NCBI GenBank assembly: GCA_036345935.2
Contig: JADWOT020000001.1
Span: 3,428,106-3,492,105 of the forward strand
Length of the DNA: 64,000 nucleotides
Origin: Taenia hydatigena
Lineage: Eukaryota > Platyhelminthes > Cestoda > Cyclophyllidea > Taeniidae
Reading direction: 5' to 3'
Part shown: positions 23,530 through 33,961 of the stretch, piece by piece
How the letters are laid out: each line of letters opens with the position of its first letter
Numbering within the stretch: the first letter of the stretch is position 1
The notes under the pieces: model-generated
Told to the model about the DNA's origin: nothing
What the model saw: only the letters and a program-made list of their open reading frames with translations
Databases searched by the model: none
Program-made: the position numbers and the translations under genes

Positions 23530-26500
23530 CAAATAAGCAGCCCTCAGGAGATTGTGGCTCGTGGGTCTCGGCCATAACAAGAAATTCAAATTACAAGTTT
23601 GCAGTCAAGTGTGATGCCACGTCGTCACTGTAGTGGATTTCAAGAAGAAATAGCACCTCGTTCATTAAGTCTCGAGAAGAAAGAGTTGGTTGAGAACGCC
23701 TTGTTCACTACCTGCTCCTATTTATCGTTGTCATTTAAAACTAAGTCAAGACACAGACAACTGATTGTCCCAGTTTAAACAATGAGTGATTTTGTAGTCT
23801 AAATGGATCATGTTGGCCACAGAGATTGGTAGCTCTTCCTGTAAGACATTAAAATAGCGACATGGATGTTAATGATGTCTGTGTTTATGCGGTTCATCAT
23901 CAAATGCTCGGTTTTGGCTTCTCATTGAAGGTCCAATACGATTTTCCATCGACGATGAAAATACATTGCTTTGGGCAAAGTCATCGCTTTTAGCAAAGTC
24001 AACTATTAAATCGTGTTTTAACCGACTAAATACCCTCTCCTACCTTGATCGGCAGGACTAATGGGAAAAATACCTAAAAGGGACTTGTTATGACTTCTTG
24101 AGATGTCATTTGTCCCTCTTCATTCCTATTCCTTTAATTCCCTGTGTGGCATTTGGAAGGTAGACACTTGAATCATCAAGTGCTCCGTAAAAAAACCACT
24201 TTTTAATAACCGCAAAATGTGACTATTAGGAAGTCAAAAGAAATTCATTCCACCGTTCTGAATGCGTAAAACATGGATCTTGCTGACTGGTAGTGCTTGA
24301 CCGGTTGCTGAGCGACGGATCTTGCTCATTGACTACCTAATGGTCGGATGATCGGTAGAGTGAGGGAATGTGTGGCGGGCAAAACTATACTTCCGTTCTT
24401 CTTTAGTGGATCTATGTCCACTTGTCATCCCGAATATTGTAAGTATTATGACAGCCTGGTATTGCTTTTACATGAGGAGGCTACACAAACTAATTCACTT
24501 CTTTTGCTTCGGTTCGATGCGATTAATTCGAGCGACAATGTTGCAATAGCATGGCATATTATGACATTTCGTGTTAATCCATGATATGGTGTGGGATAAG
24601 ACTCAATATATTTACAGTCAGAAGAACCCGATGCACTAGGAATGTTTGGCGGAGAAGCAATCCACAGCGTCTTCAAATGATGCAGTCACAGTAAATCGCA
24701 AGGGTCATAAGCTAGACCAAGAAGCACCCTTTTAGTGTTGTTTACCGCCAGAGTAAACAATGGCAGGCGGGTCACATGTCACGAACTTAGTTTAAATCAC
24801 CCAGTCAAATGTTTTTGTCATTACTGCCGTAATTGAAGGCAATCCAAAGTCTGTGAGATTTGAAAAGGGAGGAAACTATCGCAACGATGGCACTTGGTCA
24901 AGATGAGAGGACCCGCGTGCGTTTTACCTTTTGACTACTTTAGATCTTGCATTCATTGGCCATCGCCGATGATTAAATTATGCCGATCATTGGCAAGTGA
25001 CAACAATTCTGAAGCAATTTGTTTAAATGCTTAATGATTAAAACTTCTCTAGTACTGAAAATAAAAGGCGACTTCCACTCACTGGTTGATTTTCGTGGGA
25101 CTGTTTTGCAACATTTGTGCAGAGTAAGGGGTGGGCATTTGCCTTTGAGCCGACTGTTCTCCTCACTCGCAGTTATGGGCAAGAGTAGAGGGTTACTTCG
25201 AGGCTTCAAGGTTAGTTACAATGTATCATGTGACAGCAATCCTCCTAAATGACTCAATGTGGTACAATGTGCACTTGGGTATGCCCTCGTAAAAGGCACG
25301 ATAGAGCAAGGCAAGGGAGGGTGACGTTAGATGTGGCGTAGATGTGGGGCAACTCAAGGTCAAGTCATTCCAATGGGTACATATAAGTTCATGAACTGAA
25401 TTCAAGAGAGCCATAGGGATGCATTTGAAACGGTCATCAATGCATAGACTGATGATTGCCGGTTTTGAATGGAAGCAAGGAATAAGTAGTTACCCATCAA
25501 TTGGCGGCCTAAGTAGTGCGCACTTGAATGCATCGACAAAGCTCTCTATTTGTCTAAAGAACTGAGATTAAATCATATAAAAAGGAGAGATAATGAGGCT
25601 GCATATTAACAGCGGAGGTGACGTAATTGCCCTTGTCTCCAAACAGAACAAATTCAGGCGAAACACTTGGCATGACGGTGCTACTCATATGTTCTTCAGT
25701 AGCTTGGCTCACAATTTTGCGGATTAGGTGTTGCCAGTATGACCTCACAAAAAAAAGCAGGTTGCAGGTCACTTATGTTTCTCAAAGGCGACAAAGAAGC
25801 ACAAATATTAACCACTGGAATAGTAGCTTTCTTTATCCCTACTAAATATGGCCGACTACTTCTACTTGTGGTGTTTTCGACCGATAGAAGTGCATCAATT
25901 ATAACTGAGGTCACAGTGAAGTGGGATTATAGCATTAAATGAATAGGCTCCCAAAAAGAAATGGTGCACGACTAGTTCACAGCATCAATAGGCTTGCTTA
26001 TCGACTTCAAACAGCAAGAGATGGGGAGGAAGGCAAGCGTTCTTTCTGCCCATCATCATGAAACATTCTCACCGCTAACAAATCCACAGAAGGTATCGGC
26101 TAAGTAAGGCTGATTTCTTTTATACTTTACAATACGTTGATGAGAGCTATTGGACTTTGATGGACCTTTAGAGATACACATGGATAAGAGAAAGCCACTA
26201 TAATTGAATCAATGCACTTTTTGCAAATAGTTTGCGTAGTTTAGTCTCTTTCGCTCAGCTCCACTCGACTTCTGCGCGTAGATTACACCCAGACCTTAAG
26301 TATTTAACTGGATTTATGTAACACAAGCACATCCAACAATGGGACAGAGATCAAATACTGTTGTGGAGCACGACGCCAATCTCCTCCCTCCTCTAGTTCA
26401 CCAAAGTGCTATTTGCTACATTATGGGTCAAACCATCCAGATGGGCTGCTTTACCATCCCATTCCCATTCAACTTAACCTAGCCACCCACTAGAGGTGTT

Positions 26501-26560
26501 CCAGGGCCAGAGAAGTGCCACCACAACAAAAGCGGGAAAAGTCAAAGTTCACTTAATTCG
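23530..26560. other. U3/U4 inter-unit spacer, no gene seen
   Basis: No gene is recognised. Parts match other unit flanks (25.26-25.37 kb with 18.95-19.04 kb; 25.98-26.10 kb with 8.52-8.64 kb; 26.34-26.45 kb with 13.26-13.38 kb). Confidence 0.45.
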
Positions 26561-26623
26561 TATTAATTGGATGGCGTGTATATTTACGAGGTGAATCGTT
26601 AATCAGAGAGAAGAAAGCTTCTT

Positions 26624-27433
26624 CTAATTGAAAAAGACATTGCCACAGGCACGTCTGCATTTCTTCAGTGTTTGGAATCGGTTCGCATTGCCTCCGACAC
26701 CGGTGTAGAAGAAATGGACACATTGACCCTGTGCGGGGTCATAGCCCCACGCGGTGATGCGAGCTTTGCCATATCCTCTATCAATTGGTTGGCTGCAGAT
26801 ATCTTTGTTGCCTAAAAGCCAAACAAACGCCTTCAGAACTACTTAAAATTTAACGCATCATTGACTGTAGTTGTGCTGAGCATCACCAAGAGGTGCCTGT
26901 ATCAGTGGTAGTAGAGTTGCCCCTTCAACACCCACGAATCTACGAAAGTAGATGAACATTAAACTTCTACGGACTCAAAGAACTTCAACAAATGAGGGCG
27001 AATGCTTCCACAATTTGGATCAGTCACGTACCCTTCTTAGCACCACTACTTTCTTCCGTAGCTGTCAGTGCATTTAGCACCAAAATGGCTTCTAGCCTGT
27101 CAACAATATTCGATGAATGGTGTCTACTGATTAGCTCCATCGGTAAGGATAAGCCAGTGCCTAATGTTGTTCCACAAAGGTAAAAGCAGGAGGTAAAAGG
27201 TGGAAGTCCTTTAACAAGGCAATTAATTGCCGCTGACACCACTGCAAGCCTGCCGAATTGGGCGATTGGTATGAGTTAACAGAGGAGGCTGGCTTCACTC
27301 CATCATGATTGATGATTAGGAGGACACTTTGCTCAAAGGAAAACAGGCGGAACACAAGAAAAATTGTTTGCTTACCCCGCTCGAGTCCGGCAACACAAAG
27401 CACCAGGAGGGCGAGAAGGACGAGCTTAATCAT
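26624..27433 (-). CDS. Secreted Kunitz-fold protein lacking the Cys14-Cys38 disulfide
   Basis: Exon 1 27376-27433 (19-residue signal peptide, starts MIKLVLLAL) and exon 2 26624-26811 are joined by a 564-nt phase-1 intron (GTAAG...TTTTAG). The 81-residue product aligns end to end with the other Kunitz proteins (ICSQP, GQC, GGNANRF, KC, AC), but the second cysteine is Gly (RGYGKAR in place of .GPC..) and the fourth is Val (YTGVGG in place of GGCGG). In the BPTI fold these two cysteines bond each other next to the reactive loop; the other four are kept, so two disulfides remain. The frame is open, the splice sites are good, and the residue at the P1 position is Lys. Loss of just this pair is known in some channel-blocking Kunitz proteins such as conkunitz-S1; a similar role here is only inference. 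Early decay is the alternative. Confidence 0.87.
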
Positions 27434-27476
27434 TGCGACTTAGTGGTGCCGTCGGATGGATTTGTGTATACACCAA

Positions 27477-27490
27477 TCTCTCTCTCTCTC
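27477..27490. repeat. (TC)n dinucleotide repeat next to a TATA box
   Basis: Fourteen bases of TC repeat ((GA)n on the gene strand) between the TATA box and the start codon of the Kunitz gene at 26624-27433. It falls in the likely initiation region. Confidence 0.75.
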
Positions 27491-27499
27491 TTTATATAC
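27491..27499 (-). promoter_or_regulatory. TATA box of Kunitz gene 26624-27433
   Basis: TGTATATAAA on the - strand, about 58 nt before the start codon. The CCAAT box found at this distance upstream in the sister genes is not recognisable here. Confidence 0.6.
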
Positions 27500-29812
27500 A
27501 CAAATCTTGCGTGCTAGTTTGTTAGGCCAGGGAAGCAGGTCACAGTAAGTGCAGTTTCTACACGCTAGTTGTGATGAGAGGTACACATCACAGTATTGAA
27601 ATGGAGTCCTTCACGCAAAAGTGTACCATTGTGATGTAAATACGCGGAGATCGGGCGTTTTATTTGAAGATAGGTAAGGACCTTCTTGAGTAGTATGATT
27701 TGTGAGGCAATTAAGAGTCAAACGAGAAATGAGCAACGATGACCAATGAAAAAGACATTCATCATCGCAATCATCATGTTGGTATGGAAATGTGTTCACC
27801 GAAGGAGACGCCATCCAGCTTGTGATCATCCATCCTGTACCATTCTATCCAGATACACATTCATTTTTTTCATCAACTGCAGCTAATATAACTCGGCTCG
27901 TATTCACTGCGTTCCCTCGGTGGATACCATAGCAGTTCTATCCCATCCAAGTCCATCAAGGCCTTCGTAGTGTTGATGGTTTCTTAATACAGACTGACCT
28001 AAGGGAGTAGTGCTGCCTTCATTTGCCGATGCGGGGCAGTTCTGTGGAGTGACGAAAGGACAAAGTACTGGAAGCAAGCTGGATACTCACACCAAATGTT
28101 GAATTTTCTCTGTTTGAACAGTCATATCTCGTAGTTTCCTAGAGAACTGTGTAGAATTCTCAAATCCCTCCACATTCCTCAACTGGTGTATCGACACTTC
28201 TGTTGTACCACGATTACTGACGACAGACGACGTATAGTAATGCATCTTCAGCCTCATCTGTGTGCATTGTCATAGTGATGTCAAGCCGAAGTTTCACACT
28301 TTGTTCTGCCTTTCCGGCAGTGCAAATTTCATGCTATGGATTCCGACATCCATTTTGTCCGAAGAGCATCAATATGCCATAAATTTTACTTGAGTCCCAC
28401 CTATTGTTCACCACAGATGCCTTTTTGATACGCAAAAACGAGTAGTATAAGCAAAATAAGCGGTATTAGTGGTATTAGAGGTGTAATTTTCTCACTCCCA
28501 AGTGCATAGCAGTCCTCGAAGACACATAGTTGACACAATCCTCTTAACGCTTGAAGATGAACTGCTAATTCTCTACACAACTCTGTTTTGGCTGTGAGCG
28601 TCGATACCAATGATGTATCTTTTACATTGTTTACATTTTCTGGCCTTAAACGCCTTTATTTACGCCCGGAACCCTCCAATTCAAGGATGTACCGATGCAG
28701 GTGAAGTGAACTGCAACTGCCGTCAACACTCCACAGGCACAATGCAGCCCCTGCTATGCCATGCGATGCAACGCCTATTCAAATATTTACGATGATAACC
28801 AGGTTGAGCTGAACAGCGGAGTTGGAGATGGAAAGTGAGGCGATAATTCATCGCATAGGCGCTGTGGGACCACATACAACAGTGAGTGACAATTGTGGCG
28901 GTCCACATTCCGCGGCTCCGCTCGGGGGGCCTTAGATAACCACGCAGGGGAACAGAGATTGGGTTGCATGAGGCAGAAATTAAGGCATTATTTTGACAGT
29001 GATAGTAAGGGATGTAGATTTTGGTGGTGTAAACCTCACCAAATCGCCTGTGATGATCCCATGTACGACTGTTCTTGGCGAATCCTGTAGAAAATCTGTC
29101 TGATTCGATGGTGAAATGACACAAGCTACTCGTCTTTTTATCGCATTAGTTAAAAAAACGCTCACGAAGGCAAAACATTTGTAAAATTGAAAGACTTTTT
29201 TACGCTGACTGCCGGTTGAAGGTGGAGAATGGCTCTAGGAGTGATTCAGAGGTATTACCGCTGTCTGGATGGAGGTCGCCTTCCAGGTACTACTTTGGGT
29301 CCGCATGCGTAGGGCGAGAGGTCACACCGCGACCTTTGTTGTGTGGTGTTTACACGCACACACATGCACCAAGTGTTTTTCTCTTCGGCGCAACCGAAAG
29401 TCTAAATTTTGTCTCTGCGGCTTCCAAACTTCACTTGAATCTTGCATGGCAGGTGCTAGGATGATGTAGGTCGGATTACTAGCAGATGGCAGTATAAATA
29501 GGTTTTTGGCGTCGGTTTTTTTTTCAAGGAAAAAATAATGGTTTCCTGGACCCACCTGCAGCCCCTACATCACACTCATTTACTTTTCAACGCCATCCTG
29601 AACTCATTGTTTGGTGAATGGACTGGTTTCGCTAGGCCGGTGTTCTTGTGAGTTCATAGCCACCGAAATTTCACAAACGATGCAGCATTTCCTAACAATC
29701 ATCCAGTCGCTTTTATTCTTAGGTGCAATGTACGAGGCGCCTTCTCCTCCGCCATTCTCACTGTGTTCAAAGCAGGATCGGTGTCAGTTGTCTGACTGAA
29801 TAGCGAGTCATT

Positions 29813-29828
29813 CCACACACACACACAC
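29813..29828. repeat. (CA)n dinucleotide repeat
   Basis: A short run of about eight CA units in the U4 inner spacer. Confidence 0.75.
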
Positions 29829-30147
29829 CAGCTTGACTAGATCCGCATGAATATCGATGGGGCGAAACACGGGTGTCAGAGTGGTCTTGACTACGTGATG
29901 TACAGGACACCCTGAATGAACTTAAATGATTGGAGTTCCATTTGCAATTTGTACCTCGATCCTTGAAAAAACTGCTTTACGCGATGGGATGGATGAATGA
30001 TTTTCCTTCCACACCACCTTATGGATCTCTTTCCATTACTCAACGCTAGACCAGTCAACTTCCATGGAAGACATCGACTCGGTAAAACAGAATCCCTATA
30101 CAAATCACGACGCTATGCATAAGATCGACTGAAATCTCCGTCATTAG

Positions 30148-30186
30148 CTTGGCTTTTTGGTATTACCTAGGAAAGGTAATGCCAAG
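30148..30186. repeat. Imperfect hairpin flanked by a 10-base direct repeat
   Basis: Arms CTTGGC + ATTACCT pair with AGGTAAT + GCCAAG, with an 8-nt bulge on one side and a 5-nt loop. ATCGACTGAA occurs on both sides (30124-30133 and 30188-30197). This could be a very small mobile element remnant or chance. Confidence 0.35.
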
Positions 30187-30485
30187 CATCGACTGAAGAA
30201 TTGCATTCCACCAACAGCTCCCCTTCTTATTTCTTTTAGTCGGGATACTGAGAAGTCTGTCTGTATTGTATCGGTTGGAGTTCCCAACACGAGTACTTCC
30301 AACAATGTCCGTTGCTGTACTCTGGATCTGTAACCACCCAGCCCAATTGCTTCACCGCCACAGTCGCATTTGAATGATTTCGGCTCGCCAGACTAGTACA
30401 AAAGACAGGCAAATACCACCACCAAAATGGACATTTATTAGCCGAAAAAGCTTTGATAAATCAGACTGTTTTGATAGGCGAGAAG

Positions 30486-30919
30486 TTAGTTCCTCTTTTT
30501 GCGTGATTTTTTAACACAGGCACGTTTACATTCCTCCCTTGTATCGAAGTTATTCTTATTGCCCATGCAACCGCCGTAGATGAAAGGGACACAGCGAGCT
30601 TTTGTGGAATTAAAGCCCCACACCCTGATGTGGGCTCGACATGGTCCCGGCAAAATTGGTTGGTGGCAGATATCCTTCTTGCCTGAAAACCAAACAAGCG
30701 TCCTGAGTTTAACTGGCCAATGACTATACCTGTATACAAAGAACTCAAACAAATGCGGGCACTGACATGTATTTGGTGAGCCCAAGTAACACTTCACCCG
30801 ATGGAAGTGCGGTCAGGAGAGAAAGGCAAGGCCAGAGAGGAGACACAAGGTGTTCACATACCTTGACTAAAGTTGGCAACCCACAGCACGAGAAGAGCCA
30901 GAAGAGAAATTATGGTCAT
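30486..30919 (-). CDS. Secreted single-domain Kunitz inhibitor, P1 Arg, basic tail
   Basis: Exon 1 30862-30919 (19-residue signal peptide, starts MTIISLLAL) and exon 2 30486-30682 are joined by a 179-nt phase-1 intron (GTATGTG...TTTTCAG). The 83-residue product has all six cysteines (ICHQP, GPC, ARC, GGCMGNKNNF, EC, AC), P1 Arg (GPC-R-A) and a strongly basic C-terminus (KKSRKKRN). The usual NANRF core reads NKNNF. A trypsin-like target is expected from P1. An AATAAA (complement) lies at 30434-30439. It stands in the second slot of unit U4, although its signal peptide is nearer to those of first-slot genes. Confidence 0.91.
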
Positions 30920-30965
30920 CTCAATCGAGTGGTGCCGTCAACTACCCTTGTGTGAAATTTGCCCT

Positions 30966-31003
30966 CCCTTTTATACGCACGCCTCCCGTACTTATTCCAC
31001 TGG
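30966..31003 (-). promoter_or_regulatory. Core promoter of Kunitz gene 30486-30919
   Basis: TATAAAAGGG (complement, 30966-30975) with a CCAGT variant of the CCAAT box (complement, 30999-31003) at the spacing seen in sister genes. Confidence 0.6.
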
Positions 31004-31009
31004 GTCAAG

Positions 31010-33540
31010 AAAGCAGACTTGGGTAAGTGCTGCCCATAGAGCCTGGTCATGCTTACGGATGCAAACCATAAAGTTTACCAACAAAGTACCCAACAGCAAA
31101 GTACACCTGCGTTGGATGCCCTGTTTCACTAGAGTGAGCTACATAACACCCCAATCATTGGTATCTCAAGAAGGCGGGAAGGTGGATGGGAAGTTCTCGT
31201 TCACTATTGCTCCCATTCATCGTTGCCATCGCAATGGTAAACGATGGAATGGGAAAATAGGTTAACAAATCTTTTGGTATAGCCACTACATGGTGTTATA
31301 AAGTTAGTCGGCACAGAATGACAAAGTAGAGGCGTCTATGCTTTAGGAGGTTTATCACCGAGTGCTCGGTCTCGGCTCCTCACCTGTAGGCGACCACGTC
31401 AACGTGACTGATGAAGCACCTTCAACGACGGTAAAAATTACTGCTTTGAACAGCTTCAATACTTCACACTAACTCATCTGTCAAAACTAGTGCTTGATCA
31501 GAGCTGATCCTCTCTTCTAATCTCACAAAGAGAGATGGAAGTAGACATTGGAATAGAGAGTCAACGTGATCATAAGAGACGTATAAAAGTTCAGCAAAAG
31601 CAACATAATGCTGATTCATGTCTCCAAACAACCACAGCTGGACTTCACCTGTGGATCCATGTCCAGTTTTTTTTCAGCGCTAAATGCTAAAACAGTAAAA
31701 GAGCCTAACATGGACCCCAAACGAGGGGACCTTGATTGCTGCCGCCGTTTTCGCTTAGCCTTGCTGTACTCTTTTGAGCCGCCTCATCATGTCATGGCAT
31801 GCCATGTCATGTCATAAGGTAGAATGGGATAAGAAGTGCGGTTAAAGGGAGCTGATGTGGTTTGCGCTTATTTGTGTCGCATAATTCGAAGTAACCCTCA
31901 AGGTTATATAAACGTAAGTTTGGATGGACTGTGTAACATTTGATGGAGATGTGGCATGCAGTAGTATCAAACGGATCAGCTCAAGTTAAAAGTGACGGTC
32001 AATGGCGAATCAAAGACTACCAACTAGGTGCAGCCTACTGTTCTTTTTTAGGTGAATTTATGCCAAGGTGAACAATGCAAAAGGTGTCAAACGCCCTAAA
32101 CTCGATCTAAACAATCTAGTCGGGCTTTTTTTACCCCAGACTTTATTCAGGGTGACCTGCTATCCGTGAGACTGACAAAGGATAGGACAGAGAGAGCCAA
32201 GCAGGTTTTTTTTTCTTCAATAACTCGCAAGTATGCTTAGATGGGCCGTTTCGAGTGCTCCATTCTTACCAGTAGTGAAGTATTCCGCATGGCCTTTATG
32301 GGAGTTTGTTTGAATTTAATCGACTTCCCTCCTACAACCACTGAATCGTCACGATATAATTTTTACTCCTGAGGTATTTACGCGGGCCCAGAGGTAGGCA
32401 TTTCACGCTAAATCACCTATTCTTTCAATCATAGTCAGTCGTGAGTACCTTGTAGAGGCCTACTTTGGAACTTCAAAGTATGGCGTGTCTCTCGCGTCTC
32501 TCCTTTTGCACTCCATGTGGTACCATGTACTTTTGGGTGTGCAGTTAAGCAAAGAAAGGCGAAGTGAGGTGAGGTGGCCTGGGATAGCTATGTTATTAAG
32601 GATAGAGCAATGCAAGGTAAAGCTCTTTCACTAAATAAGCGCAAGTCGTTGGACTTTTCTAACAATCTTTATGATTCTCAAGTGTATAGTGCGTTGCTCA
32701 ATAGGGGCTTCCATTCAAATTTCCAATTCCACGGTCTACCCGGGGAATCCATTCGGAGGATAATTGCCTGATGTATGACCGGAAGACAAATCAAGTAATG
32801 TGATCGATTGAAGACCAAGTTGATCCAATGATCGGACTTCGGAGCGTAATGTAGGCTCCACAGATTAGGCCATGTCAATCGCATGTCACCATCTAAACTG
32901 AACGTCATTTGCGTTGGTACAAGACCGAGCAAAATGAGAGGAGAAGCCAATGTTATCAAGCGCCATCTTGGGAGTTAAAATGAATGGGCAAGGGAGATCG
33001 GTTTGACGCATCAAGATGCCATGCAACTCAAACGAGTAAATCAGAAAAATGGAAAGGGGAATGAGCGGAGGCATAAATAATGGATGAATTGTTTTAGGTA
33101 TACTGTTAAGTTGAAGCATGCAATTGTGCACCAAATTCTGCACCTGAATCCTTACTCGCATGCTACTCATTATGAGTTGAAGGATAGATGTTACAGTCGG
33201 TGAGGTGAGGTGGGATAATATAATAAGACATTTGTAATACTTTGCTTGTTAGAACTGTTGGTTTCTGTCAAGGTCACAGAGGTGGCCGTGCTGCCCTAGC
33301 TGCGTGGGCTGGCCTTCAGGTCATGCCAGCAGGTTATTTCCCTCTGTCCGGTGAATATATGCATTCTACCCTGCCACTTTGCCTTCTTTTGCCTTAAGGG
33401 AGCCTCGGGACGCTACAATATTCCTGTGTTCTGATAACACAACTGACTGTCTTTTGTAGGCCTCATTTCTACCGCTAAGGCGACACCCGCTTAATTATTC
33501 GTTACTCGTCTGTTTTTTTTCAGCCTAACGTTTGCGTTTA
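31010..33540. other. Right flank of the Kunitz array, no gene seen
   Basis: No gene is recognised. 31015-31190 and 32.52-32.63 kb resemble upstream flanks of other units. Open frames on the - strand at 32.7-33.2 kb show no known motif. Confidence 0.45.
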
Positions 33541-33547
33541 AATCGTA

Positions 33548-33567
33548 AAAACAAAAATTTTTGTTTT
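33548..33567. repeat. 20-base perfect A/T palindrome
   Basis: AAAACAAAAA followed directly by its reverse complement, at the border between the Kunitz array and the RBM12-like gene. Confidence 0.6.
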
Positions 33568-33943
33568 ATCGATAGCAAGGTCTGGACTTCTTTCATAATG
33601 CTTTGTTCAAAGAGAGAAAAAGAGCTTGCAAAACATGTAGCCATTTAGTTTAAATTGAAAAACGTCATGCGTATAAATCATTCACTAAAATTTATTTAAA
33701 TAGTTGGATTTCAATATGAAGATCATTTACATTAAGACTCAGTCGGTAACTTCAATACTTAAGTTTTATACTAAAATGCCATTATTGAAAATTTTTTTTT
33801 ATTTAATTGAATTTTAATGTCAAATGGCTCACTGTTAAAATAGGAAACTCATCCCTTTACAACGAACTGATTTGGACTGCTTGTTTCAGTCCTTCCCAGT
33901 TTCGATATCTGGGTTTGTTGCTTAAGGTTCGTGAGTCCGGTTT

Positions 33944-33961
33944 TCACAGCTGCTTTTCTAG
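33944..33961 (+). promoter_or_regulatory. 3' splice acceptor abutting the RBM12 start codon
   Basis: A pyrimidine-rich TGCTTTTCTAG ends at 33961, and the ATG starts at the next base. It is a good acceptor for a cis 5' UTR intron or for spliced-leader trans-splicing, which flatworms use. Confidence 0.45.

Larger units (their letters stand above)
19450..25900 (-). repeat. Kunitz array unit U3 (- strand)
   Basis: Third tandem unit: live first slot (19755-20626), dead second slot (23065-23496). It follows the same order and similar spacing as U2 (start-to-start 2.87 kb against 2.74 kb). Borders are approximate. Confidence 0.65.
27510..30420. other. U4 inner spacer, no gene seen
   Basis: No gene is recognised. 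27540-27610 resembles the flank upstream of 14409, and 29009-29060 is the U4 copy of a short segment also kept in U2 and U3. It contains a CA repeat (29813-29828) and an imperfect hairpin at 30148-30186. Confidence 0.45.
25900..33300 (-). repeat. Kunitz array unit U4 (- strand)
   Basis: Fourth and last recognisable unit: first slot 26624-27433, second slot 30486-30919. Its upstream flank (31.0-33.3 kb) contains segments similar to 17.2-19.0 kb but no further gene, so the array ends here. Borders are approximate. Confidence 0.55.

Noticed and set aside
28723..29124. 133-codon - strand frame in U4 spacer
   Set aside because: The U2 and U3 counterparts are interrupted, and no family is recognised.
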